64,000 nucleotides of DNA from Siphonodentalium dalli (Eukaryota > Mollusca > Scaphopoda > Gadilida > Siphonodentaliidae): NCBI GenBank assembly GCA_032622095.1, contig CP136068.1, positions 136,161,989 through 136,225,988 of the forward strand, written 5' to 3'. The notes under the pieces were generated by a model, which saw nothing but the letters and a program-made list of their open reading frames with translations, did no database searches and was not told the origin of the DNA. Positions 47,897 to 57,061 of this stretch are shown here, one piece after another (within the stretch, counting starts at the first letter, position 1; each line of letters opens with the position of its first letter). Both the position numbers and the translations under genes were made by a program.

Positions 47897-48342
47897 GATC
47901 GACAACGACGTTGTACACATCGACCCAGAACTCTTGTTTCAGAGGCTTATCACTGTTTCCAAAGCGCCGACCAGAGGTGATGTAACCTGCTGTGTCAGAC
48001 TTTTAGGTAGAAAAGGATTTCATTTACATACACTATCACCAGGTGCAGTGTTGGACGGGGCTTAATTTGGAACCAACTGATTGGGGATGGCATGTTAAGG
48101 ATGGGTGGCTTAATCTTATCAAATGTGAGGAACCACCAGCTCCAAAAGAACTACGAACATCATTCGTTGTAAATGTTAAACGGACTGCAAAAGCAATAGG
48201 TGCACATGCCGAAAACATGGACTTGTGTGTTCTATGTCTTGTGGGGAATGCCAAGGTGTTGACTGTTCGAACACACAGCCTTCCGACAACAGTGAAATGG
48301 AGGCCTAGACTGAAAATCAGAACGATCTATCCAGACTTATAA
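47853..48342 (+). pseudogene. C-terminal fragment of an XPG/CxC transposon protein
   Basis: Frame 1 reads AWDVRLKIDNDVVHIDPELL and FQRLITVSKAP. After a shift comes LEPTDWGWHVKDGWLNL and PPAP. In the third frame follow C-K-C, a TAA, then TDCKSNRCTCRKHGLVCSMS and CGECQGVDCSN. HIDPxxLFQRL, the GWGW region, PPAP and the final Cys cluster (CxC, CxCRKxGLxC, CGxCxGxxC) are the ordered landmarks of the large XPG-like transposon proteins; the same tail appears at 57062 on the other strand. It is broken by two shifts and one stop. The part after 48345 is non-coding. Confidence 0.75.
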
Positions 48343-49982
48343 TTTTTTCAAAATTCTATATTTTGTTTAATGAATTTCTATATTTATTTTCTTTTTTCAC
48401 TATTTTGCCACAAGATATGGACAACTTAGTGTCATTCATACCACAACCTGGCCCAAAATTGATGGAAAATCCCATATATAACTGACTGACAACAGTCCAA
48501 GTCCAACTATGGCAATTTTCTAATGCATAAACATGTTATGTGAAATTCCATTTTTCTCTGATTTCTTGTAATTTTTACATCTTTTCACCCTAAAATATTT
48601 TGATTATTTGCTTGTAGTAACAACATGAAAAAAAACCACACAATTGTGGATATAACTATATAACAATAGTTCCAAGCCCAGTTATCACAATTTTACAACT
48701 GCATCAAGAGTTATTGTAGACTTCCAGTGTTCATTAAATTTTGGCAATTTTTTCAACTTTTTGACCCAAATTTCGAAAATTTAATCAAATATTTATAGAA
48801 TCAAATGATACAAAATCTTGGATACAACTGTACCACAGTTTATCATTGTGAAAATATAACAATTGTATGTTTACATCAAGAGTTATTTAAAAAAAATGTT
48901 AATCTCCATTTTTCACCAATTTTTCATCATTTTCGCCACTTTTTGTCTCAAAAAGGCCATTTCGCATGTTCAGATTTTTGTTGATTTTTAGCTGAGTATA
49001 CTCTATGATGTTCCCAACCAAAATAAAACAAAATCTTTTATGTTGCAATTATTTTGAGGTTCAGCCCTATTTTCTCATAAATGCACTGGACTAATATTCC
49101 ACGTACTGTTGAATGTGTTTTTGAAGCGCAATTCGGTGTAAAAATTAGACTCTTTCACCCAGTTTAGTGGACACCATCTCGAACGAGTGATTTTAACAGC
49201 CGGTTTGCATCAGACCAGTGCTTATAAGTCATAAGTTATAACCGGAGTTTTTCTGAACCAATTTTTACGCGGGATATATTAAATTGAAAAGTAATAAAAT
49301 ATCTTTCGACCTATTGATGAGGCATTTATGTAACAAAAACTATTTTTGTGTATTTTGAACCTGTTTGTGGAATTTCAAAAAATTATAAAAAAATAGGCCC
49401 GACAAAGTTGGATACCTTTCTATAAGACAAAGTATTGTTGGGGTGGGAGTCAATTTCTGTTTTGGAGACCTGTGGTCGATACTGGTGATAATGTTAAAAT
49501 TACCATTTTTTTCACTAATCGTCGACTAATCGGAATGCGTGTTGTTGTCACAAATATTCAACTTAAATAACAAATGCAAATTCAAATGCCTTATTCGCTA
49601 CCTTGTTGGATCCGCTGGCCTCAACCACATATTCACATTCCACATGTTTGTACTTTATATATCACATCACAAACTGAGCGGTGATCGGTGAACTACGAAC
49701 GAATTATAATATTATTTATAGAAACAAACGTTCATATACCGATGTTTCGAGTTAACAAGACAAAACCTGATATATAAATAACATCAAATTATTATTGCAT
49801 GCATAGTTATATTACTTTTCAACGGGGACGGCAGTTGACAACCCCCTTGGTTATGTTGTCCCCGATAGCTCATTGCATGTTATAATATTACACGGTATAG
49901 ATAATTGCATATAACGTATGAATGGTTATGAATAGATAATCATATATAGTCATAGCGATAACACTATATGATAGTATATTAC

Positions 49983-50152
49983 CTAAATCCCGCTCTGCTT
50001 TGCTCCTAAGTTCTCGAATTTTGAGCTCTCCGATCTTGTAAGCGGTTGCTTGTCCCGGCCACGTGCAGTATCGGTCTACCTCCACCTCAATACTGCTCCT
50101 TGAGTAGGCTGTGTAGTTCAGCATGTATTCAACTGCCTGCCCTCTATCCCAG
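49983..50152 (-). CDS. DUF885 gene, penultimate exon
   Basis: 170-bp minus-strand exon. Acceptor GCGCTTCTAG, donor G|GTAATA. It reads WDRGQAVEYMLNYTAYS, then EVEVDRYCTWPGQATAYKIG and RELRSKAERDLG. The E-V-DRY-x-x-WPGQA-x-AYKIG block is the strongest signature of DUF885. It enters after GG|C (Gly) from 53445 and leaves after G|GT into 44711, both in frame. No lesion. The intron to the last exon (5.3 kb) contains the 45373-49474 element. Confidence 0.9.
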
Positions 50153-50818
50153 CTAGAAGCGCAACAAGAAGCATAGTATATGACTATTACTTAAAGGGCA
50201 ACTGTATGTTCGAGTCCCCCAACTACACAGTATAAAGGTTCATTGTCCAACGTAGGGACATAATTATCTAAATAATGGGAACAATAACGCTAATTTTATA
50301 GCACATAGCTTTTGACCACAGGCCTTCTTCTGTGCAACAATGTTCGATTACACATCACCAGGTTAAAATTGCATAATGGACGATTGTTGAACTTATTATC
50401 TGAAAATATCATTTGTGAGGTACTCGCCAATAAGTATTTAGGTATATAGCACTACACGATTTATCGTGTTGGAGTTGGTCTGAACAATTGAAGAATAATT
50501 ATCTGGGTCGCATAACAGCCTGTGTTAAATGTGACATACTGGTTTGAATGTTAAATTATTTTACAACACTGGGAGAGTTCACAAAAAAAGAGAACTATTT
50601 GGATACGTAACATGATTTTCGTATTCAGTGGAGGCCAACTCTGTGTGTTTGGTTATAGGAAAATAGCCCGTTTCTCTCCCATGAATTCTGCCATCTGCGG
50701 CTACAGGACATTTTTTGGAAATTAGCTGCGATAATTTTTTTCTATTTCAAATATTTCTCAGATCTAACAAAGCGCTATCAGATGGAAGAAGTTTATTTAC
50801 TGACATTCGCTGTATCAT
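50153..50818. other. DUF885 intron sequence
   Basis: Nothing recognised before the G-run MITE at 50819. Confidence 0.4.
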
Positions 50819-51309
50819 CAGGGGGGGGGGGGGGGGGGGGGGGGGGGTGGTCAAAGCCACCAACATGCAATTTTTTCCGCAACTAAAAAAAAAATTCCTG
50901 CTTGTTTTTTAGTGTTTTGGCAATGAGTTGGGCTTCAAAACCACTTTGTATGAGAGAAATAATGTAATTCTAACTGGTAAACTGACTGCAGGTAGTTATC
51001 GTGTTGTATTTTGTTGCAAATTTTGAAATCCAAGATGGCTGCTGGCGGCCATGTCTTTTTGGCCGAATGACTTCAAAATGACTCATTCCTATTTACATGT
51101 CCATGTTAACATCCATGATAAATAGTATGCACATAAGTTCATATACAGCTGTTTACAGTAAATTTTCCCCCGCAAATCTCTGTTTTAGTGTTAAAAGGGG
51201 GGTGGGTGTCAAAAAATGGTCGGAAAAAACTGCCGAAAACGGAAAAAAATGTGGGTACAAAAAATGATCGAAAGGGAAAAAATGCCATACGTTTCCGACC
51301 CCCCCCCTG
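50819..51309 (-). mobile_element. hAT-like MITE with G-run ends, copy 2
   Basis: Reverse-oriented copy of 42399-42942. It starts CA plus 27 G (50821-50847) and ends CCCCCCCTG. GTATCAT lies directly outside both ends (50812-50818 and 51310-51316), a 7- or 8-bp duplication fitting hAT. It is about 50 bp shorter than copy 1. It lies in a DUF885 intron. Confidence 0.75.
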
Positions 51310-52265
51310 GTATCATGGTCTATTTCTGTGTTGAAAATGGTCAATTGGAGTCAAGACATGGATACAATTAACTGTTTTGTGTGTGCAAACCGAGGGGCAT
51401 AACTCTTGGTAAACTGCGAAGAAGCTAAAGTACAGACATTGAATATAACACCTAACATTTCATGTCGATAATAACAAATTAAACATGCTTGATGGACCAA
51501 TTCTAAAGATAATGGATCAGCATATATTTGAAGTACAGTGCCCCCACCCCAAGTTGTCCAAATTGCTGGAAATTGTGTATTGCTACCTTAGAATATAGAT
51601 AGGGTTAAATCATCTCCGACATTTCTGGCTAGGGCTGATCTAGGGCGTTGTTTGCAAAGTTCGAAAGCGGTGGAAAAAATGAAAGTATGCCAGCCATCTG
51701 AACTCAGTGTGACAGACCACGAATGTACTCAGATACACAGGCTGGTCATTTGCATGCAGGACTTCTGAAGTGACTTGAGTGGCTCATCGTTGATAAAAGT
51801 TAAATTATGGTACATCTCACGAGAGACAACTGAGAAGCCGACTCGACGAAAGAAGAAACCCATGGCTGGGATTGTTGATTGGTGAAACCGTCATGAGTGA
51901 TTTTCGGTATCGAGTAGGTCACTCGAAACATCTAAATTTAGACTAAAATAAAATGCCACGTGCACAATTAAACACAGGCGTGCAACTGAACCTGTCCCAA
52001 TGTTGCCATTCAGGAGGAAATCATTGGGGATATGGGCGTAGAGTTGTTTTATCTGCTATGCCATATCACGTTGTCGGTTTTTCGGATGGCGAAAAAACCC
52101 AAATATATAGCATCTACAACGAGTCCCCATGTAGTTTATAGCTAAATTTACTAAACGAGTCCAGACCTGCTAATTTACTTGACGTAATTTGGAAATTTCG
52201 CTATAAACTGGGGACGAGTGGTAGATTTTATTTATTGCTTGATCCAAAATCTCCATAAAACATGC
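51310..52265. other. DUF885 intron sequence
   Basis: No gene recognised. A short plus-strand open frame at 51953-52141 has no known similarity. Confidence 0.4.
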
Positions 52266-52706
52266 TTAAAGATGCATTATACGAATTAACGCACCTAAAA
52301 TACTATTTCGTTGGCTTCGGGGGTAAACAATATTTGATTCGAGTCGAGGAACCCAAAGCTCAGAGTGATCAGATATCGATTTTTGAAGTTTGTTATCTAT
52401 CGAGATGTCCAATTATTTGTGGCCCAAAAAAACGTCGTCAAACGGACGGTCTCGAACAAAATTGCGGATGAAGATGGATAACTCTAAAATCAAGTGGTAA
52501 TACGGCCAAATTTTGTGATACTCAAGTGATATTTCGTTGAACAATATGTTTATAAATAACACGTTTTGAGAAATTTGATACCATAGTTGACACTGGTTAA
52601 AATTAATTTGTTTCAATTAATCGATTCTGATAATTAGCGTATTTAGAAGAAATGTTGTTGTATCTTGATGCTATGGGGACCGTCTGATCGGATTAAGTAC
52701 CTTTAA
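52266..52706 (+). mobile_element. TTAA-flanked MITE (Kolobok-like), copy 2
   Basis: 441 bp, TTAA at both ends, direct copy of 15078-15548 with small indels (for example lacking the CACCCGTCAAATTT block of copy 1). The outer bases AGATGCATTA and, inward from the right, AGGTACTTAA are weakly inverted. Confidence 0.65.
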
Positions 52707-53096
52707 ATCAATAAATGAAACGCGAAACTAACAGCGGCATCTATACTATAAGGCATGTGACGACGTTTCGCGCAACTATGCGTTGTTGGCCCGCGTAAAT
52801 AAATAGTCCCAGATAAATAAGACTCTTTACGTATTTACATGTAATGGTGTACATTTAATGAAATATTTGTTCAAACTAAATTAACAATGGTCAAACATCG
52901 ATTCAGCATATGAATTGTAAACAGACAACAAGCCGGAATTCAAAGGTCACATTTGGGCAACAATAATACATTTGGGTACACATGGCACTATTTCCTGTTA
53001 TACAATGACCGTTGTTTATTATTATTATAGGATGGATTTAATGAATGAAATAAGGGTATGGTCATGTAATAAAGGGGTGTATATCGTCGTTTTTTA
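52707..53096. other. DUF885 intron sequence
   Basis: Nothing recognised. Confidence 0.4.
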
Positions 53097-53340
53097 CGTT
53101 GTCAATTTTAAGGGTTGATGGTGTTGATTTACCAGGAAATCCTATTACTCACTTTACCATATTGCGACGTTGTTGGTTTTATGGGTGGATGGTGTGCTAT
53201 TTTACAAGGAATGTTATTGCCCACTTTACCATAATTGTCGCGACGTTGTTGGTTTTACGGGTGGATGGTGCTATTTTACCAGGAATGATATTACCCATTT
53301 TACCATAATTGTCGCGACGTTGTTGGATGTACGGGTGGAG
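53097..53340 (+). repeat. minisatellite, unit 72-76 bp, about 3.3 units
   Basis: Units begin GTTGTTGGTTTTACGGGTGG and contain CTATTTTACCAGGAATG, ATTACCCA-TTTACCATA and ATTGTCGCGAC. The first unit is most diverged. Confidence 0.85.
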
Positions 53341-53444
53341 ACGAAACCTTCCCGGTGGGGAGATTATGCTCGCATATAATACACTATGCATCTTACAACT
53401 GAGCCATCGGGGCCCTAACTACAATGTTAAAATTCTAAACTAAC

Positions 53445-53516
53445 CCGTAATAGTGCAGACCGCTGTCAACAACAAGTCGGCATGCGCGGAATATCTCGGA
53501 CCCATACCGACCCATT
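53445..53516 (-). CDS. DUF885 gene, third exon from the end
   Basis: 72-bp minus-strand exon. Acceptor TTTTTCTTTTTCAG, donor GG|GTTAGT. With the split codons it reads LMGRYGSEIFRACRLVVDSG followed by LHYYG. The IFRACRLVVDxGLH block is highly characteristic of DUF885. It enters after TT|A from 54552 and leaves after GG|C into 50152. The first ~45 bp and its acceptor have degenerate duplicates at 53595-53720. Confidence 0.9.
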
Positions 53517-53735
53517 CTGAAAAAGAAAAAAATATAAAACATGATCGCAGGGTCCGAAGATATCAACGCCACGTGACTGCCTATTCTAGAACAAACAGCC
53601 AGGGTGGCACGCTCGGAATATATCATGACCGGAGCATTCCGGACGGCATGCTCGGAATATCTCAGATCCACATACCTCCTCATTCTGAAGAAATAAAACA
53701 TGGTTGCACGGTCGGCATATTCTGGAAAATATTCA
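53478..53735 (-). repeat. local duplication derived from a DUF885 exon
   Basis: The acceptor and 5' half of exon 53445-53516 (TTCAG-AATG-x-GTC-GGTATG, GAGATATTCCGAGCATGCCG) recur at 53641-53705 with TTTATTTCTTCAGAATGAG. Shorter GATATATTCCGAGC-TGCC echoes lie at about 53605-53630 and 53715-53735. The duplicate frame reads MRRYVDLRYSEHA, not the conserved peptide, so it is a decayed pseudo-exon. Confidence 0.7.
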
Positions 53736-53786
53736 TGTATACAACTTATTTAAGAAAAGATGTATTCATGGTTCCATACCTCCAGT

Positions 53787-53909
53787 TACAACAACAACAA
53801 CACCAACAACAACAACAACAACACCACCACCAACAACACCAACAACAACAATAACAACAACACCACCACCACCACCACCACTACCAACAACAACAACAAC
53901 AACACCACC

Positions 53910-53946
<37 letters not shown>

Positions 53947-53951
53947 CCACC

Positions 53952-54000
<49 letters not shown>
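53787..54000 (+). repeat. compound (CAA)n/(CAC)n microsatellite
   Basis: Blocks of CAA alternate with blocks of CAC, with rare TAA or TAC units. The block pattern (CAC)5-6 then (CAA)5-7 repeats about three times, so it grew partly by block duplication. It lies in the DUF885 intron; open frames across it are low-complexity artefacts. Confidence 0.95.
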
Positions 54001-54551
54001 CCCAAAGCCTTATTAACATATTTTGTTTTGCTGTCTTACACAAAGTGATGAAAACCAACTGTGGCATATAAGCTACAAATATATACACAAATGTTTTTGT
54101 AAAATAATGGTTTCCCTCTAAAACATCGACACTTTATAAAATCAATGTCTCAATGACACCGTAGCTCAACTTGGGTGGCGTTCATTGTATGCTGATCAGT
54201 CAATTGGTAAAGATGGAACGTTAAGAAATTTCAGAAAAAAATATTTCACCAATAATGTGGGCTGCAGGTTGTGCCGATGGATTCACATTGGAAATTCAAA
54301 ATGGCTGCTGGCGGCCAAGTTTTGTTCCCACGGATATCGGAAAAATTAGATAGATCCCATCTAGAGGTCACACCGAAGAGCCGTATGAAGTTTGGTTGGG
54401 ATCGGATTAGGGATATTGCATGTAGAGAGTGCCAAATATATGTAAATTCCTAAATCGATATCTCTAGAAACAAACAGATACCAAAACATTCAGTTTTTTT
54501 TAAAGTGGAATTATCGGTCAAAGTTGGGAATAAGACATAACTAACACTCAC
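54001..54551. other. DUF885 intron sequence
   Basis: The first 47 bp are the donor of the templated insertion at 54881. A repeat-like block around 54285-54440 carries AAAATGGCTGCTGGCGGCC. Confidence 0.5.
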
Positions 54552-54616
54552 AAATCGTAGTCATCCTTGTACATCCCCATCTGTTCACCAAGAAATTCCG
54601 CATACAAAGCCCATCC
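54552..54616 (-). CDS. DUF885 gene, fourth exon from the end
   Basis: 65-bp minus-strand exon. Acceptor TTTTTTCAACAG, donor TT|GTGAGT. It reads GWALYAEFLGEQMGMYKDDY then D and the split Leu codon. GWALYAE-x-LG-E-MG-x-Y-DxY is the conserved block that follows the metal-binding-type HE..GHH region in DUF885 proteins. That earlier region and the signal peptide were not found between 54617 and the window end, so the 5' exons lie upstream or beyond position 64000. It joins in frame to 53516. Confidence 0.9.
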
Positions 54617-54880
54617 CTGTTGAAAAAATATATTTGAGAGGTTTTGCAAACTTTGGGAATTTTTTTTTAGATGTAAGGGATGTTTGGCAATGTTAAGGTT
54701 GTTCCACACCGGGCGCGAGCGAGCGATTATAACGGCCGTTATCTAACGTCCGTAGCAGTTCAAATCGCGCGATTTTTATGTTCACACCGCAAGCGACCGA
54801 CTCGCTGACCACTGCGATTATAGCAGTGATTTTATGCTTCGTCGAATTGTCGCTTTGTTGCAAACCAGCGAGATAATTGG

Positions 54881-54942
54881 ACAACAACAACAACACCCAA
54901 AGCCTTATTAACATATTTTGTTTTGCTGTCTTACACAAAGTG
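54881..54942 (+). repeat. 62-bp templated insertion copied from 53986-54047
   Basis: Identical by eye to 53986-54047 (end of the CAA microsatellite plus CCCAAAGCCTTATTAAC and CTTACACAAAGTG). Element A at the same place reads ATAATTGGATCGCTGTCAAA, so here the 7 bases TCGCTGT were replaced by this copy. Confidence 0.85.
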
Positions 54943-55394
54943 CAAATAGGTGTACTGTTTATACGACCGTTATTTTTCTATTTGATGACGTCACACTGAT
55001 TTGTCGCCGCGATAATGGAGGACTTTAGCGAGAGGCTAATAATCGAAGTACAACGCATGTGTGTCTGTATGGCACATGTGTGTCTGTATGACTGTGTGTG
55101 TCTGTATGACTGTATGTATGTATGTATGTATGCATGTATGCCATGTGTGTCTGTATGACTGTATGTCTCTATGACCAAATAATTAAACCATTTATTTTTG
55201 TTATTTTTCGTGACTGAAATTCCACCTTAGATTACTATATTCAGTTTATTCCTTGTAAAGAACTAAAATCACGGACGGTATAATCTGCTCCATTGGCTGG
55301 TGAATTATATTTTGGTATAATCAGGGGAAATGATAAAGAATATAACGAGGCTAGTTCATTCCAAAAGACGTTGTGGTAAACATGAGACAATGCA

Positions 55395-56230
55395 TTCATC
55401 AACTAATAATAATCGCGTATTACCGGGTGGGAGCACTATTATAACTAATGTGTAGAAACGATTACACATCAAATGTGTAAACCCGGTTAATACACATAGC
55501 AATGTGTAGTTTTACATACAAATACATTGACCAAGTGCCGTTCTACACATAATGTGTACATTTTATTACACACACTTGTGTAAGAATGTAGATCGTGCGC
55601 ATTGCGTGCCTTCAGTTTCATAGTCTGCTACATGACGACGATATTGTTTGAGTATATGTTTTGGAATACAATTTACTACTGTCTCAATACCCATGTAATT
55701 TTGAGTGACGAGAATAAACAAATTGTAGACAAGGAATGTAAGTTCAGAATTCCGACTTGTGAGTATTGTATTAATGATATATGAGGATATATTTGTTAAA
55801 ACTTTCATGAAGAATACTGCTCTTACTCTTGGTTATATGATTGTTGTAATACGTTAATACTAATCACGTGCAACCACGCCACGACCATGGTTTGTTCATT
55901 TAAAACGAAAACTCACACATGACAGAACAAAATATTACGTACCATTGTACGCCATGAAAGTTTTAACATATAAATCTCCATTTGCCATGAATACTATATA
56001 CCCACAGTTCGGAATACTGAACTTTACATTCTTGTCTACGATATATATGTGTAAGAATTTACACAACATGTGTAAGGCATAGGTGTTGATTTTATGCACA
56101 CCAGTGTGTATACATGTGTATAAATTGACCCATTTATTGTGTAAAATATGTTTAAGATAAAAAATGAATAATGGTTGTGTAGCAGGGCTACACGTTGTTT
56201 GTAGAAACCCTACACATTAGTCATAAGTGT
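55395..56230. repeat. TGTGTA/TACACA-rich inverted repeat inside element B
   Basis: About twenty TGTGTA or TACACA words lie in two clusters (55438-55585 and 56045-56225). The blocks next to them are inverted copies: TGTAGACAAGGAATGTAAG at about 55722 and the reverse complement at about 56020-56045. Probably another nested palindromic element. Confidence 0.65.
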
Positions 56231-56420
56231 GTGGGGGTGGGGGTATCCCACATGCAGCCACCTGACTCCCCTGAAATTAGCGTACACACAGAATAATAAC
56301 CTGACTATCGCGGTGTGGACATAAAAATCGCGCGCTTTGAAATGCTACGGACGTTAGAAAACGGCCGTTATAATCGCTCGCTCGCGCCCGGTGTGGAACA
56401 ACTTTTAGTCTCACTTACTA

Positions 56421-57005
56421 GTAGAGCGGCTACGGGTGGCGTAGCATGACACCCCAAACGCTGTTTTATTGTTTAATCTTGTAGAGTACCCATAGGGGGT
56501 CAGGAATCAGCTTATTACCAACTCTGAAAAGTGTCCAAAATGGCCGCCATCTTGAATTCAAAATGGCCGTCACCGTTATTTCTGAAATTTAGGTCTACCT
56601 TGGATTTTCCATCTGCAGATAAAATTAATGCATCAATTCTCCACTCTGATTATTAAAACATGCTTGAATGATGTTGTGTTAAATAAATTTGTAGTTTGTT
56701 TAATATTTTTCCATTAAAAAATTGATTTTTAAGAGCGTTTAATGATTTTTTTTGTTCAAATATTTTATTTTTTCGAAGTTTTTCTCTGAATTTTACAAAT
56801 AAAATATGAAAAAAATGTGATAGTTGGTTCTAATATGTTAGGTACACTATTCCTTGAAATAATTTTGATTTCAACCACAGGATTAACCATGAATAGAAAG
56901 TCTGAAACTAGGCCTATACCACTATGATGCCATTATTGGTATAGTAAAACCTGAACCTTATGATTGTCTGTATGAAGCAATAGGTTTCTAAATAAGGAAT
57001 TTGTA
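56421..57005. repeat. left terminal inverted repeat of the 6.6-kb transposon
   Basis: Pairs with 61875-63056. Shared blocks: GGCTACGGGTG, GTAGCATGACACC, TTTAATCTTGTAGAGTACCC, AACTCTGAAAAGTGTCC, AAAATTAATGCAT, TCTCCACTCTGATTATTAAA, TTTTTCTCTGAATTTTAC and GTCTGAAACTAGG. Includes ATGGCCGCCATCTTG boxes. Confidence 0.9.
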
Positions 57006-57061
57006 TTGAACACTAAGTATGATGTCACAATAGGAATTGGTTATCATTTAAGACAGTCCAT

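Larger units (their letters stand above)
45839..49092. mobile_element. TA-flanked fold-back element carrying an XPG/CxC protein fragment
   Basis: The ends GTCCAGTGCATTTATG and CATAAATGCACTGGAC are bordered by TA. Inverted similarity continues about 130 bp (CCTCAAAATAATTGCAAC, AAAAATCAACAA). The left half holds a second inverted repeat (46100-46850 against 47090-47830, centre about 46970). The right half holds the C-terminal coding fragment 47853-48342. Confidence 0.7.
45373..49474. mobile_element. 4.1-kb element with perfect 8-bp target duplication
   Basis: GTCGATAC lies directly outside both ends (45365-45372 and 49475-49482). The ends are inverted: CACAGGTCCCC on the left and GGAGACCTGTG on the right. 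Similarity extends about 140 bp inward (CTTATAGAAAGGTATC, CCACAAACAGGTTCAAAAT). An 8-bp duplication fits hAT; the termini are not the usual CAGGG, so the superfamily is open. A second TA-flanked element (45839-49092) occupies its middle. Confidence 0.75.
54696..56404. mobile_element. PIF/Harbinger-type non-autonomous element B
   Basis: 1,709 bp with target duplication TTA on both sides (54693-54695 and 56405-56407). The ends are AGGTTGTTCCACACC and GGTGTGGAACAACTT. Subterminal GCGAGCGAGCG, GGCCGTT and CGTCCGTAGCA boxes match element A. The start of a MADF protein (MEDFSERLIIEVQR) is open from 55015. A TGTC/TGTATGAC simple repeat follows at 55052-55185. The right half is a TGTGTA-rich inverted repeat. 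Confidence 0.8.

Noticed and set aside
53766-54088. Long open frames of poly-Thr/Pro, Asn, Gly/Val and Leu/Val on both strands
   Set aside because: They are translations of the CAA/CAC microsatellite; no start context, no non-repetitive domain.
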